Below the pieces are notes generated by a model. The model was given only the letters and a program-made list of their open reading frames with translations, was not told where the DNA came from and did not search any database. A stretch of 64,000 nt of DNA. Source: Cytophagales bacterium (GTDB lineage Bacteria; Bacteroidota; Bacteroidia; Cytophagales; Cyclobacteriaceae). Of the stretch, positions 27,103 to 35,713 are shown piece after piece. Within the stretch, counting starts at the first letter, position 1, and the number at the start of each line of letters is the position of its first letter. Both the position numbers and the translations under genes were made by a program. The stretch is taken from NCBI GenBank assembly GCA_022360015.1, contig JAKSDQ010000244.1:107015-171014 (forward strand). The letters are read 5' to 3'.

Positions 27103-27706
27103 AGTATATTTCCTCCTTGTTTATTTTCCATTGATCTAAGATTTTTTTCAGGGCTTTTAAGCCATAATAAAGCCTGGATTTGGCCGTATTCTCTGAAATC
27201 CGTAACGCATCCGCGATTTCCCTGAATTTCAATCCTTCGTATTCTTTCATTATCAAAACTACTTTTTGCTCGGCCGGTATTTGCGCCAACGCCTTCATCA
27301 ATATCGTCGACAACTCTTCTTTTTGGAAGCAAACCTCAGGGTCATACGTATTTTCATGATGGCTGTGCAAGCCGGGTGACTCAAAGTCTGTTTCCTTTTT
27401 CTTTAAGGAATTAAAGGAAACCGACCATTTTTTGTGGTGCCTCCTGTCTTCCTCATGGCAATAGTTTACGGCAATGGCGTACAACCAACCGGAAAAACTG
27501 TTTGTGTTTTTTAATTTACCAATGTTACTGTAGGCGGCAATAAAGGTCTTTTGCGTCACTTCCATGGCCAGATCGTAGTCAAAAAAATACTTGTAGTTGA
27601 AATTAAATATTCTTTGATACCATGACTGTACCAATTTGGTAAAAGCCTGTTCGTCACCTTGCACCGCCCTATCAACCAAAACCATTGTATCGCTTCTTTC
27701 TGGCAT
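27092..27706 (-). CDS. ECF-type RNA polymerase sigma factor
   Basis: This is a 204-residue sigma-70 factor of the extracytoplasmic-function type. Region 2 is seen as AFTKLVQSWYQRIFNFNYKY...DLAMEVTQKTFIAAYSNIGK with SFSGWLYAIAVNYCHEEDRR. Region 4 is ALAQIPAEQKVVLIMKEYEG followed by LKFREIADALRISENTAKSR. It is transcribed first in the sigma/anti-sigma/exported-protein operon and is likely autoregulated, though no promoter repeat was identified. The divergent neighbour is a methyltransferase gene. Confidence 0.93.
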   Translation of the reverse strand: MPERSDTMVLVDRAVQGDEQAFTKLVQSWYQRIFNFNYKYFFDYDLAMEVTQKTFIAAYSNIGKLKNTNSFSGWLYAIAVNYCHEEDRRHHKKWSVSFNSLKKKETDFESPGLHSHHENTYDPEVCFQKEELSTILMKALAQIPAEQKVVLIMKEYEGLKFREIADALRISENTAKSRLYYGLKALKKILDQWKINKEEIYYGS

Positions 27707-27888
27707 TTAGCTATTTTTTTGCCTGAGCATTGTCTATTGGTTAGATGAATTGATTTGTAAAAAAGTTTTAATGAATTAATAAATTTACTCATTGCCCTGA
27801 CAAGCCCCCGTAACCGGGCATACGCAATCATTTTACAATTTGTATATTTGCTCTCACTTTTGCCAATAAGGTAGCAAAATCGATAGCC

Positions 27889-28656
27889 ATGAAAAAGATT
27901 ATTAGTTTAATAATCAGAAAGGTTCCACGAAAATATCTCCAGATGATAAGCCCCCTGGTTTTAAAGTCCATTGGCTTTTTTTACCGGGGACATAATGTTA
28001 CCTGTCCTATTATCAACCGGAGTTATCGTAAGTTCCTGCCCTATGGGAGGGTCAACCCAAGACCCAATGCTCTGTGCCCTGATTCCCTGTCATTGGAAAG
28101 GCACCGGTTGCTGTGGCTGTTTTTGAAAGAAGAGACTAACTTTTTTTCCGAAAAGCTGAAAGTTCTCCATATTGCCCCGGAGCAATGTTTTTTGAATAAG
28201 TTTGAGGAGCGGCATGGTGAAAATTATATCACGGGCGATATAGAATCACCCCTGGCCAAAGTCAAAATGGATATCCATGATATACCGCTTGAAGAAAATA
28301 CTTTTGATGTGGCTATTTGTAATCATGTGATGGAACATGTCGATGATGACATCAGGGCCATGGGTGAGATCAGGAGGGTTTTGAAACCTGGTGGATGGGC
28401 TATCATTCAGGTACCATTTTTTCCACCGCTTCCCGATAAAACGTTTGAGGACTTTTCTATCATCGACCCCAAAGAACGGGAGAAGGTTTTTGGGCAGGAT
28501 GACCATGTAAGGCTGTATGGCAAGGATTATCCAGAAAGGCTGGCGAGCGTGGGTTTTAAGGTCCGGGAAGATGACTATGTGAAGCGAATCAGTGAGGAAA
28601 AAATCCGGAAATACGCCTTGCCCAGCGAAGAGATCATTTATTACTGCGTAAAATAA
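27889..28656 (+). CDS. Class I SAM-dependent methyltransferase
   Basis: This is a 255-residue enzyme of the Methyltransf_11 type. The SAM-binding region begins at KVLHIAPEQCFLNKFEERHG and continues to YITGDIESPLAKVKMDIHDI. The post-II motif is FDVAICNHVMEHVDDD, with IRRVLKPGGWAIIQVPFF after it. The acidic loop DIHDIPLEENTFD precedes this. The N-terminal 70 residues are basic and contain a short hydrophobic stretch, which could allow membrane contact. The acceptor is unknown; glycan or lipid modification is only a guess. Its 3' end overlaps the convergent GxxExxY gene by 16 bases. Confidence 0.82.
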   Translation: MKKIISLIIRKVPRKYLQMISPLVLKSIGFFYRGHNVTCPIINRSYRKFLPYGRVNPRPNALCPDSLSLERHRLLWLFLKEETNFFSEKLKVLHIAPEQCFLNKFEERHGENYITGDIESPLAKVKMDIHDIPLEENTFDVAICNHVMEHVDDDIRAMGEIRRVLKPGGWAIIQVPFFPPLPDKTFEDFSIIDPKEREKVFGQDDHVRLYGKDYPERLASVGFKVREDDYVKRISEEKIRKYALPSEEIIYYCVK

Positions 28657-29036
28657 CCGTTTATAAATCTTTTTATGCCCTCTTTTACAAGGGGTACATT
28701 AAAGTTTATTAGAATACCCAAACGTTTGTCTGCCAACTTCAGGTATGTGAGGATTTGAGCATGGTGTACAGGTAAAATGATTTCAACTGCCTTTATTTCT
28801 ACGATGATGTTTTCTTGTATCAAAAAATCTATCCGAAAATCCGCGCTTAGTTCTTCACCTTTATAATGAACCGGCAAATTCAATTGACTTTGAAAAGGTA
28901 TATTTCTCTTTGAAAATTCTTTGCATAGGCAAACTTCGTATACCCGTTCAAGAAGACCTGGTCAGAGCTCTCTATGTACATGGTATGCGCAGTCAACGAT
29001 TTCTTTTGCCAGTTCATTGTGTTCTGACTGGTTCAT
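28641..29036 (-). pseudogene. GxxExxY family protein gene with an in-frame TGA
   Basis: Read from ATG 29,036, the frame gives MNQSEHNELAKEIVDCAYHV, then HREL, a TGA at 28,962-28,964, and then PGLLERVYEVCLCKEFSKRN and on through LSADFRIDFLIQENIIVEIK to the stop. The TGA sits exactly where the family's first glycine (G-x-x-E-x-x-Y motif, usually LGPGLLE) belongs. One GGA-to-TGA change therefore explains the break, and nothing else in the 131-codon frame is damaged. GxxExxY (PF13366) proteins are small nuclease-like proteins of unclear role. The downstream part could still restart at TTG 28,883. Confidence 0.75.
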
Positions 29037-29108
29037 AGTTTAAAAAATCAAAAATAAGTCTAAAAAATAAACATATTCAAGTTACAACAATTTCGATATG
29101 TTCCAAAA

Positions 29109-29180
29109 CCTCTGTGCCTCTTTGTGTCTTGGTGACTTTGTGGTTAACTTTTTTTACCACGGAGACACGGAGACACAAAG
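29109..29180 (+). repeat. Dispersed hairpin repeat, copy 2
   Basis: The left arm 29,109-29,147 (CTCTGTGCCTCTTTGTGTC, then TTGGTGACTTTGTGG) and right arm 29,157-29,180 (CCACGGAGACACGGAGACAC, then AAAG) form an imperfect hairpin. It lies just after the stop of the glycosyltransferase gene. It belongs to the same family as the units at 11,265, 44,363 and 46,080. Confidence 0.75.
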
Positions 29181-29197
29181 TAGGTAAGATGTATTTG

Positions 29198-30163
29198 TTA
29201 GCCCCTAAAGAATCTCCGGATTCCTTCGGTGAAAAATCCCAGGCCGTAGGCCGATAGCTGGATGAAAGAGGCGGCAATACTCAGGATACCGACTTTGAGA
29301 CTTTTGTTTTTTACCGAGGCATCCAAAAAAATCAGGAAAAAGTAGATTCCGAATAATAAGGAACCCCATTTAAACAATGACAGGCTGATGAGCGGCAAAA
29401 GGAAATACGATATCACACCTAACAAAAACAACAGCGGAAAAAAGTGGACGGCCTTTAATTCACCAGCATAAAACCGGGATACATTGATGCGGGCCCTGCC
29501 AAAAAAGTGCAATTGCCTGAAAAACTGGCCAAGACTGGTTCTTCGTTTATGGTATACATAAGCATCCGGAATCAGACCGGTTTTAAAGCCGTTTTCAACA
29601 ATCCGGATGCTAAATTCAATATCTTCACCCATAAAGGGTATAATATAGCCCTTCGTTTTTTCAAATACTTCACGGGAAATGCCCATGTTAAAACTGCGAG
29701 GATGAAAGGTGCCGATATGTTGTTTTCTTCCTCTTATGCCTCCGGTTGTAAAAAGGGAGGTCATAGAATAACTGATGGCCTTTTGTATAGCAGTAAAAGA
29801 ATCATGCGACTTATCAGGGCCTCCATAGGCATCCAGACAGGTGGCATTCAGGTGTTTTTCAACTGCTTCAAAGTAGTGAGGAGGAATGATGCAATCGGAA
29901 TCAAAAACCACAAAATAGTCACCTTTAGCCCTTTCATAGCCATAATTACGGCTAAATCCCTGCCCTGAATTGGTTTTATACAAATAGGTGACATTCAGCC
30001 TGTCACCAAAAGACGCAACAATATCTTCACACTTGCTGGTGGAGCCATCTTCAACCACCAGCACTTCAAAATGATTGTAGGTTTGCTTTGTAAGACTTTC
30101 AAGCAGTTCCCTGATTTCGGCAGGGCGATTATAAACAGGAATGATAACCGAATACAGGCGCAT
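29198..30163 (-). CDS. Family 2 glycosyltransferase with C-terminal membrane helices
   Basis: This is a 321-residue GT-A enzyme. The nucleotide-sugar site is formed by YSVIIPVYNRPAEIRELLES, VVEDGST and the DxD-like VFDSDCIIPPHYF. EDIEFSIRI is the catalytic ED-x-D region. At least two hydrophobic segments follow (FFPLLFLLGVISYFLLPLIS and LLFGIYFFLIFL), anchoring it in the inner membrane. It probably builds a cell-surface glycan. It is the last gene of the operon that starts with the batA-like gene, 31 bases after the second glycosyltransferase. Confidence 0.9.
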   Translation of the reverse strand: MRLYSVIIPVYNRPAEIRELLESLTKQTYNHFEVLVVEDGSTSKCEDIVASFGDRLNVTYLYKTNSGQGFSRNYGYERAKGDYFVVFDSDCIIPPHYFEAVEKHLNATCLDAYGGPDKSHDSFTAIQKAISYSMTSLFTTGGIRGRKQHIGTFHPRSFNMGISREVFEKTKGYIIPFMGEDIEFSIRIVENGFKTGLIPDAYVYHKRRTSLGQFFRQLHFFGRARINVSRFYAGELKAVHFFPLLFLLGVISYFLLPLISLSLFKWGSLLFGIYFFLIFLDASVKNKSLKVGILSIAASFIQLSAYGLGFFTEGIRRFFRG

Positions 30164-30194
30164 AAAACAATGTTAAAAGCAGCGATGCAAAAAA

Positions 30195-31166
30195 TTAATC
30201 CAATCCGATCTTATCTTCAATGAGATACCCCCCTTTTTTATAGCTGCTGATGGAAATCATCTCAGCAAGAAATCCTGCTAAAAACAATTGCACGCCAACG
30301 ATCAAAGCAACGATGGCCAGAAAAAACAAAGGTTGCTCAGTGACCCCCCGGGCCGATTGATGCAGGTACCAGTTGTAATACACCTTTTCGCCAATTAACC
30401 AGCCGGTAATTACCAACCCTAAAAGAAAAGAAAATGTACCCATCGTACCAAAAAAGTGCATAGGCTTTTTTTTAAACTTCGATACAAATGTAATAGACAG
30501 CAAATCCAGGAATCCGAAAATGTATCGCTCAATCCCAAATTTGGTAACCCCATATTTTCTGGGCTGGTGCTGCACTTCCTTTTCAGTGATTTTTGTAAAG
30601 CCATTCCATTTGGCAATGGCCGGAATATAACGGTGCATTTCCCCGTACACGTCAATGCTTTTTACCAGGTAGCTTTTATAGGCTTTCAAACCGCAATTGA
30701 AATCGTGGATTTTTATTCCGGAAATTTTTCTGGTAACGTAATTAAAAAATTTCGAAGGCAGTTTTTTACTTAAAGGATCAAACCTTTTTTTCTTCCATCC
30801 GGAGACAAGATCGAACCCATTTTCCTTAATCATTTGGTAAAGCTCCGGAATTTCATCGGGACTATCCTGCAAATCCGCATCCATGGTGATGACAACCTCT
30901 CCCTGACTTTCCCTGAAACCTGTATCGAGGGCAGCAGATTTCCCATAATTTCTTTTAAATTTTATGCCTTTTATACAAGGGTTTTCTTTCGTTAACGCCT
31001 GGATTTTCTGCCAGGATGAATCCGTACTGCCATCATCTACAATAATTACCTCATAATTAAAGCCGTACATCTGCATTACACGGCCTATCCATTCACATAA
31101 TTCCCTGATAGATTCTTCTTCATTATACAAGGGTATTACAACCGAGATATCCTTGGTTTCTGGCAT
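30195..31166 (-). CDS. Polyprenyl-phosphate glycosyltransferase (DPM1/GtrB-like, GT2)
   Basis: This is a 323-residue enzyme with an N-terminal GT2 domain and two C-terminal membrane helices, the GtrB/ArnC layout. It has ISVVIPLYNEEESIRELCEW, VIIVDDGSTDSSW, the MDADLQDSPDEIP metal-binding motif and VQHQPRKYGVTKFG, typical of dolichol- or undecaprenyl-phosphate sugar transferases. The membrane segments are FSFLLGLVITGWLIGEKVYY and PLFFLAIVALIVGVQLFLAG. It would load a sugar onto undecaprenyl phosphate at the cytoplasmic face. It sits 10 bases after a DUF4199 gene. Confidence 0.93.
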   Translation of the reverse strand: MPETKDISVVIPLYNEEESIRELCEWIGRVMQMYGFNYEVIIVDDGSTDSSWQKIQALTKENPCIKGIKFKRNYGKSAALDTGFRESQGEVVITMDADLQDSPDEIPELYQMIKENGFDLVSGWKKKRFDPLSKKLPSKFFNYVTRKISGIKIHDFNCGLKAYKSYLVKSIDVYGEMHRYIPAIAKWNGFTKITEKEVQHQPRKYGVTKFGIERYIFGFLDLLSITFVSKFKKKPMHFFGTMGTFSFLLGLVITGWLIGEKVYYNWYLHQSARGVTEQPLFFLAIVALIVGVQLFLAGFLAEMISISSYKKGGYLIEDKIGLD

Positions 31167-31176
31167 ATTAAAATTC

Positions 31177-31698
31177 CTATACTTCTACTTCCGGATTTGA
31201 ATTTTTGGTGATGGCAGCAACGATCAATGAAATGATAAAACCAACAAATAGGGTGTATAACAGTCCTAACAAGACCAACATGGCCGGTGTTTGAAACATG
31301 GAGGCCATTTCCATCGCCTGGTCAATTTGTGCATCGCTCAATCCCTGTTCTTCCATTTTCTCTATTTGCTCCTGCATCGCCTGTTCCATAACGGAATTGT
31401 CCACGAATTTGATATAAATGGCAGAGAAGATACTGGATATCAGGCCAGAAACAAGCGCAATCACCATTCCAATGCCCAGCCCCTGACCATAAGACATAAA
31501 GCCATCCCCCCCTTCTTTAAAAGCCTTATGTCCCATGAAGCTTACGATACTGAAGAAGATCACCATGAGCACGAAAGCCAGCCAGCGGTTGGCTGCCAGC
31601 CCCGCAAGGTTCAATATCAATGAATAAGCAATAGTGATCAAGGCCAAAATAAGTCCATATTTAAGTCCTGTTTGAAAAACTGTAGGTTTTTGTTCCAT
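31177..31698 (-). CDS. DUF4199 membrane protein (second copy)
   Basis: This is a 173-residue protein with four predicted membrane helices: about residues 12-32, 38-56, 70-92 and 138-160. The opening FQTGLKYGLILALITIAYSL, the glycine-rich FMSYGQGLGIGMVIALVSGL, and the acidic loop before the last helix (MEQAMQEQIEKMEEQGLSDA) match the DUF4199 pattern of Bacteroidota. Its function is unknown. A paralogue lies immediately upstream in the same operon, 20 bases away, arguing that the two may form a hetero-oligomer. Confidence 0.8.
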   Translation of the reverse strand: MEQKPTVFQTGLKYGLILALITIAYSLILNLAGLAANRWLAFVLMVIFFSIVSFMGHKAFKEGGDGFMSYGQGLGIGMVIALVSGLISSIFSAIYIKFVDNSVMEQAMQEQIEKMEEQGLSDAQIDQAMEMASMFQTPAMLVLLGLLYTLFVGFIISLIVAAITKNSNPEVEV

Positions 31699-31718
31699 GT
31701 TTGTAAAGGTTTAGATGG

Positions 31719-32240
31719 TTACTTTCTAAGAAAAATTGAAATGATAAATGTAGCTATAAATCCAATTAACATTTTTCTTGCAAAATCATCCAGTGCAATG
31801 TGATAAACGGTCGTCTTTCTTATATCAGCCAGGACTTTCTCATAAGTGTCTTCATCAAATGTTTCAATAAAACCGGCTTTATTCCGCTCAAAATTTAAAA
31901 TATTAAAATTGATCAATTCCTGTAGTAATTCCTGGTCATAATAACTTAAAAAAACGAATATAAAAACGGAAGAAATTAAAGCAATAATCAGGTAATTTAC
32001 AAATCCGGTCACCAGTCCCTGCCAAAATCTAAGCTCGCCGCCATTAAAATAATCCCTGAACTCTTTTATACTGAAAAAGACCAATAGTGGAAGCAGAATA
32101 ATTCCAAAGGGTATTTTTTTTGTCGTTAGGAGGGGATTTTGGTCCAAAACATACAATATAATGAAAAGTATTGCCGCCAGGAATCCGCCAATGATTCCAA
32201 ACTTTGCACCTGTCTTAAGTAGGGGGTTTTTCAACATCAT
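31719..32240 (-). CDS. DUF4199 membrane protein (first copy)
   Basis: This 173-residue paralogue has the same length as the next gene and similar hydrophobic blocks: LLKTGAKFGIIGGFLAAILF at the start, IILLPLLVFFSIKEFRDYFN, GLVTGFVNYLIIALISSVFI and a C-terminal FIATFIISIFLRK. The order of segments and the FWQGLVTGF motif correspond to DUF4199. Its start codon is one base after the stop of the dihydroorotase-like gene, so translation is coupled. No function is established for the family. Confidence 0.75.
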   Translation of the reverse strand: MMLKNPLLKTGAKFGIIGGFLAAILFIILYVLDQNPLLTTKKIPFGIILLPLLVFFSIKEFRDYFNGGELRFWQGLVTGFVNYLIIALISSVFIFVFLSYYDQELLQELINFNILNFERNKAGFIETFDEDTYEKVLADIRKTTVYHIALDDFARKMLIGFIATFIISIFLRK

Positions 32241-32241
32241 A

Positions 32242-33513
32242 TTACAAAAGTCCGTCTTCCAGGTAAGCTTTTCCGTTGTTAAACACCCCTACAGATTTGC
32301 CGGTGAGTGTTTGTCCCAAAAAAGGAGAGTTTTTCGATTTCGAAAGATTACTTTCCTCACTGTAATCCCATTTTTTCTCCGGATCAAACAATGTCAGATC
32401 GGCTATTTCCCCGACTTTGATTTGTGGTACCGGTAAGCCCAAAATTTCCCTCGGTTTGATCGTGAAGCTGGGAATCAAATCTTCCGGAGGTATACCCCGG
32501 TAGTGGCCTATAATCACGGCAATGAATGTTTGCAGGCCGATGATCCCAAAATCGGCCAGGTCAAACTCCAGGTTTTTGCTTTCTTCGTCCTGGGGGTTGT
32601 GGGCCGAAACTATCAAGTCAATTGTTCCATCTTTCAGACCTTTGATGAGTGCCCGGTTATCATTGCTTTGCCTGAATGGGGGATTTACCTTAAAGTTGGT
32701 ATCGTAGTTTACCAGGGCTTTATCATCAAAAGCGATTTGGTGTACAGCCACATCACAGGTAACAGCCAGTCCGCTTTTCTTGGCTTTTCTGATTAAATCG
32801 ACCGAGCCGGCGGTAGAAATGTTGCTGAAATGGATTTTCCCTCCCGCATAGGCCAGTAATTGCAGATCACGTTGTACCATAACTTCTTCTGCCAAACCTG
32901 GCATCCCTTTCAGGCCCAGCAGGATGCTTTGCTTCCCTTCATGCATACTTCCAAATATGGTTAACATCTTATCTTCAGGACGGTTGATCAGCAGCCCATC
33001 AAACTTCTGCAGGTATTGCAGCGTCTTAAGCAAAATATCGGTATGCCATATCGGATTAAAACCATCAGTAAAACCTACCGCTCCGGCATGATGTAAATCG
33101 ATCATTTCTGTCAGTTCCTTTCCTTCCGTCCTGTTGGATACCGCCCCCAGGGCATATAGCTGGGTCAACTCATTCCGGTTACTACCGGTGATATAGGAAA
33201 CTTCATTCTTGGTTTGAACTGTGGGGTTGGTGTTCGGCAAAACCGCCACTCCGGTAAATCCGCTTTTTTTAGCCATGTTTCTTCCGCTTTCCAGGTTTTC
33301 TTTATGCTCAAAGCCCGGATCGGCAAAGTGTGCCCCCATATCAAACCAGCCCACCGAAAGTTTCAATCCTTTCCCATCGACCGATTTTCCGGCCTCTATC
33401 TTGCGGCTTGAAATAGCAGTGATGATGCCATTCTTGATATGGACATTTCTTTGTTTACCATGGAAGGGCGATTGTTTATCTATTATCTCTACTGAATTGA
33501 GGACTATATCCAT
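32242..33513 (-). CDS. Dihydroorotase-like amidohydrolase with degenerate metal site
   Basis: This is a 423-residue amidohydrolase-fold protein of the multifunctional dihydroorotase type. The usual DxHxHxR motif reads FDMGAHFADPG, the HCE/HAE position reads LINRPEDK, and the DHAPH position reads VSAHNPQDEESKN, so most metal ligands are gone. HFSNISTAGSVDLIRKAKKS and DVAVHQIAF are kept. It may be a non-catalytic partner of aspartate carbamoyltransferase, as reported for PyrC-like subunits elsewhere, or a divergent phylum-specific enzyme. Its ATG abuts the batA-like stop with no gap. Confidence 0.8.
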   Translation of the reverse strand: MDIVLNSVEIIDKQSPFHGKQRNVHIKNGIITAISSRKIEAGKSVDGKGLKLSVGWFDMGAHFADPGFEHKENLESGRNMAKKSGFTGVAVLPNTNPTVQTKNEVSYITGSNRNELTQLYALGAVSNRTEGKELTEMIDLHHAGAVGFTDGFNPIWHTDILLKTLQYLQKFDGLLINRPEDKMLTIFGSMHEGKQSILLGLKGMPGLAEEVMVQRDLQLLAYAGGKIHFSNISTAGSVDLIRKAKKSGLAVTCDVAVHQIAFDDKALVNYDTNFKVNPPFRQSNDNRALIKGLKDGTIDLIVSAHNPQDEESKNLEFDLADFGIIGLQTFIAVIIGHYRGIPPEDLIPSFTIKPREILGLPVPQIKVGEIADLTLFDPEKKWDYSEESNLSKSKNSPFLGQTLTGKSVGVFNNGKAYLEDGLL

Positions 33514-35535
33514 TTATAGGTAGCGTATGATCAAAATTTCGGCCAATAATGCTAATAATGAAACAGTCAACATGTATTTCCACAGGGGAATTCCGCTATG
33601 TAATTCTCTTAGCGAACGTGTAAAGTCATTAGTATCATCGGCGTTGTAAACATTTACATTTTCGTGGTTTCCGGCCACTTCATTTAAGGCTGAAAGGTCG
33701 TATTGTGCCAGAATCGACTCATCAGGATTGTAGTTAAATGACAAAACCTTTTTAATCCCGCTGTCATTGAAAACATCATAATAACCTGTATTCATAGCAT
33801 TTTTTGGCAATTCCATGATAAGGTCCCGCCCTAATATCCGCTGAGCCGGGATAAGCTCCTGGTCTTCATTTTTCAGTTTATAGATCACATTCTTGGAGAT
33901 TGAATCGACCCTCAGGCTGACGATCGACTGATTCAGCGAATAATAGAGATCATCGCTCAGTACATTGCTCAACGATGCAATCCGGTACATGACAGGAACA
34001 AATATAGCATGCTGGTGAAGGTTGGTGAATTCCTCTTTTAAAGGTGCTGCAAACAAAAATATATTTCTGTTGCCTACCACTCTGGATAGAAAGGGATCCC
34101 TGTTCCTGAGGCTCAGTATCGTTTCTCCTGGCGCCAGGGTAGTGATTTTTCCTGAACCCAGCGGCATTTCAAATATATCATCACTTTCGATGAACATATT
34201 GGCGAAGAAAGGATTGGATAAATCCGGTGTTCGCAGCGTTGTTTTCAACACGTCGCTACCGTTAACAGACTTTTCACGTACCGGTAAGATACGGGCGTAC
34301 GTATTCACATCTGTTTGCTGCGCAGGAATGATGGCGATGGTGCCGTTATTTTCAAGAAAGCCCAATAATAAATTGGCCAATGAGGGAGATATGGTGGATA
34401 CTTCATTCAACACAATTAAATCCGTATTATCAACCGCGTTGTAGTTCAAGTTGTCAACCGGAAAAGAGGTGAAATTAAAAAGTTTATCGTTGGCATATAC
34501 CTGGGCCACGTTATTTGAGGATTGATCCGACCTGATTTCCAGCACATCCACCCGGGCATCGACATTCAAAGTAAAGTAAAAATCATTGTCGAAAGTTACC
34601 GGAAACTCTTCAAAAGAAACTTTTCCCCGGTTAATCCGCTTCAAAGATTGAGTAAGTTCGAAGCTTTCATCCAAAGTACCATTAGCAGCTATGGTCAGGC
34701 TGGTATTGGCCACCTGGTTATCATTGATAAAAAGTTTTACCGGAAGATCCTCAACCGCTTTATTTCCTGCATTTTTAAAAGAAATGATCAAACTATTCTT
34801 TTCATTCTCCAGCAAAAAAGGACTCGATAGATAAATGGAATCGATATAGACATTATCAGGGGCCCGGTATTCAAAGGGTACCAGGTAGTAATTGGCACTT
34901 GTATCAAAATTTATACGCTGCCAGTCACCAACCGTGGATCGCTGAAAATCAGAAAGCCAAAAAATATCTTTTTTATCCTCCTTAATATTCAGAAAGTCCT
35001 TCAACTGACGGTTATTCGCCTCTTCCAAAGTCCTACCTATACCGGAAAAGCTGATTTCTGCCAAAAGGTCTTTGATCTCATTTTTAGTTTTCAGTAAGTC
35101 CCCGCTTGGAAGAAATTCATTGGTCAATAGCTTAAATCTGGTGTTTTGAGGATAAATACCCACCAGTTCATCAATAAAACTAATCCCCTGATCAAGTGAT
35201 GTTAAGTCCTGTGCCACCTCATTGGACATGCTGTAGGAATTATCCAGGTAAACATAAACCAGATCGTTTTTCAGGGACTCTTTAAGCCCGGGGATAAAAG
35301 GCTGGGCAAAAGCTAAAACCAGGAACAAAATGAATAATAACCGCGCTGCCAGGGTGAGGTAGTGTTTCAGCTTTCTTTTGGCGGTACTGACTTCTTTAAC
35401 ATTTTTTAGAAACAGGTTATTTGAAAATTGAATTTTCTTTGTCTTTCTAAAATTAAAAAGATGAACAATAATCGGAATTGAAAGAGTTAGTAATCCTAAA
35501 AGAAACTGGGGATACAAAAAATTCATCAATTGCAA
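33514..35535 (-). CDS. BatA-domain membrane protein with VWA-like region
   Basis: This is a 673-residue protein. The N-terminal BatA domain has two membrane helices (about residues 8-26 and 58-82), with FLYPQFLLGLLTLSIPIIVH and LLFILFLVLAFAQPFIPG. A VWA-like domain follows with VYVYLDNSYSMSNE, where the D-x-S-x-S metal site is complete. After beta-rich repeats the protein ends with another helix (MLTVSLLALLAEILIIRYL). The MNFLYPQF methionine at codon 4 is the better start. It is first in a six-gene operon and transcribes away from the htrA gene. Confidence 0.85.
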   Translation of the reverse strand: MQLMNFLYPQFLLGLLTLSIPIIVHLFNFRKTKKIQFSNNLFLKNVKEVSTAKRKLKHYLTLAARLLFILFLVLAFAQPFIPGLKESLKNDLVYVYLDNSYSMSNEVAQDLTSLDQGISFIDELVGIYPQNTRFKLLTNEFLPSGDLLKTKNEIKDLLAEISFSGIGRTLEEANNRQLKDFLNIKEDKKDIFWLSDFQRSTVGDWQRINFDTSANYYLVPFEYRAPDNVYIDSIYLSSPFLLENEKNSLIISFKNAGNKAVEDLPVKLFINDNQVANTSLTIAANGTLDESFELTQSLKRINRGKVSFEEFPVTFDNDFYFTLNVDARVDVLEIRSDQSSNNVAQVYANDKLFNFTSFPVDNLNYNAVDNTDLIVLNEVSTISPSLANLLLGFLENNGTIAIIPAQQTDVNTYARILPVREKSVNGSDVLKTTLRTPDLSNPFFANMFIESDDIFEMPLGSGKITTLAPGETILSLRNRDPFLSRVVGNRNIFLFAAPLKEEFTNLHQHAIFVPVMYRIASLSNVLSDDLYYSLNQSIVSLRVDSISKNVIYKLKNEDQELIPAQRILGRDLIMELPKNAMNTGYYDVFNDSGIKKVLSFNYNPDESILAQYDLSALNEVAGNHENVNVYNADDTNDFTRSLRELHSGIPLWKYMLTVSLLALLAEILIIRYL

Positions 35536-35713
35536 AAGTACAAAACTCTGACAATACCGGAAACTAATTTATCGGTAACAATTTAAACCATTGGTTAAAT
35601 ATTGTTAAATTGCAGCAGGCCCCTATTCCGGGTAAAACAGTTGAATTATATTTACGTTAATAAGGTTATGAAATCATACAATTTGTGGAGTTAATTATGC
35701 AAATATCAATAAT

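Noticed and set aside
28962..28964. TGA as a selenocysteine or reassigned codon
   Set aside because: The position is a conserved glycine, not cysteine, and no selenocysteine-insertion hairpin is seen; a point mutation is simpler.
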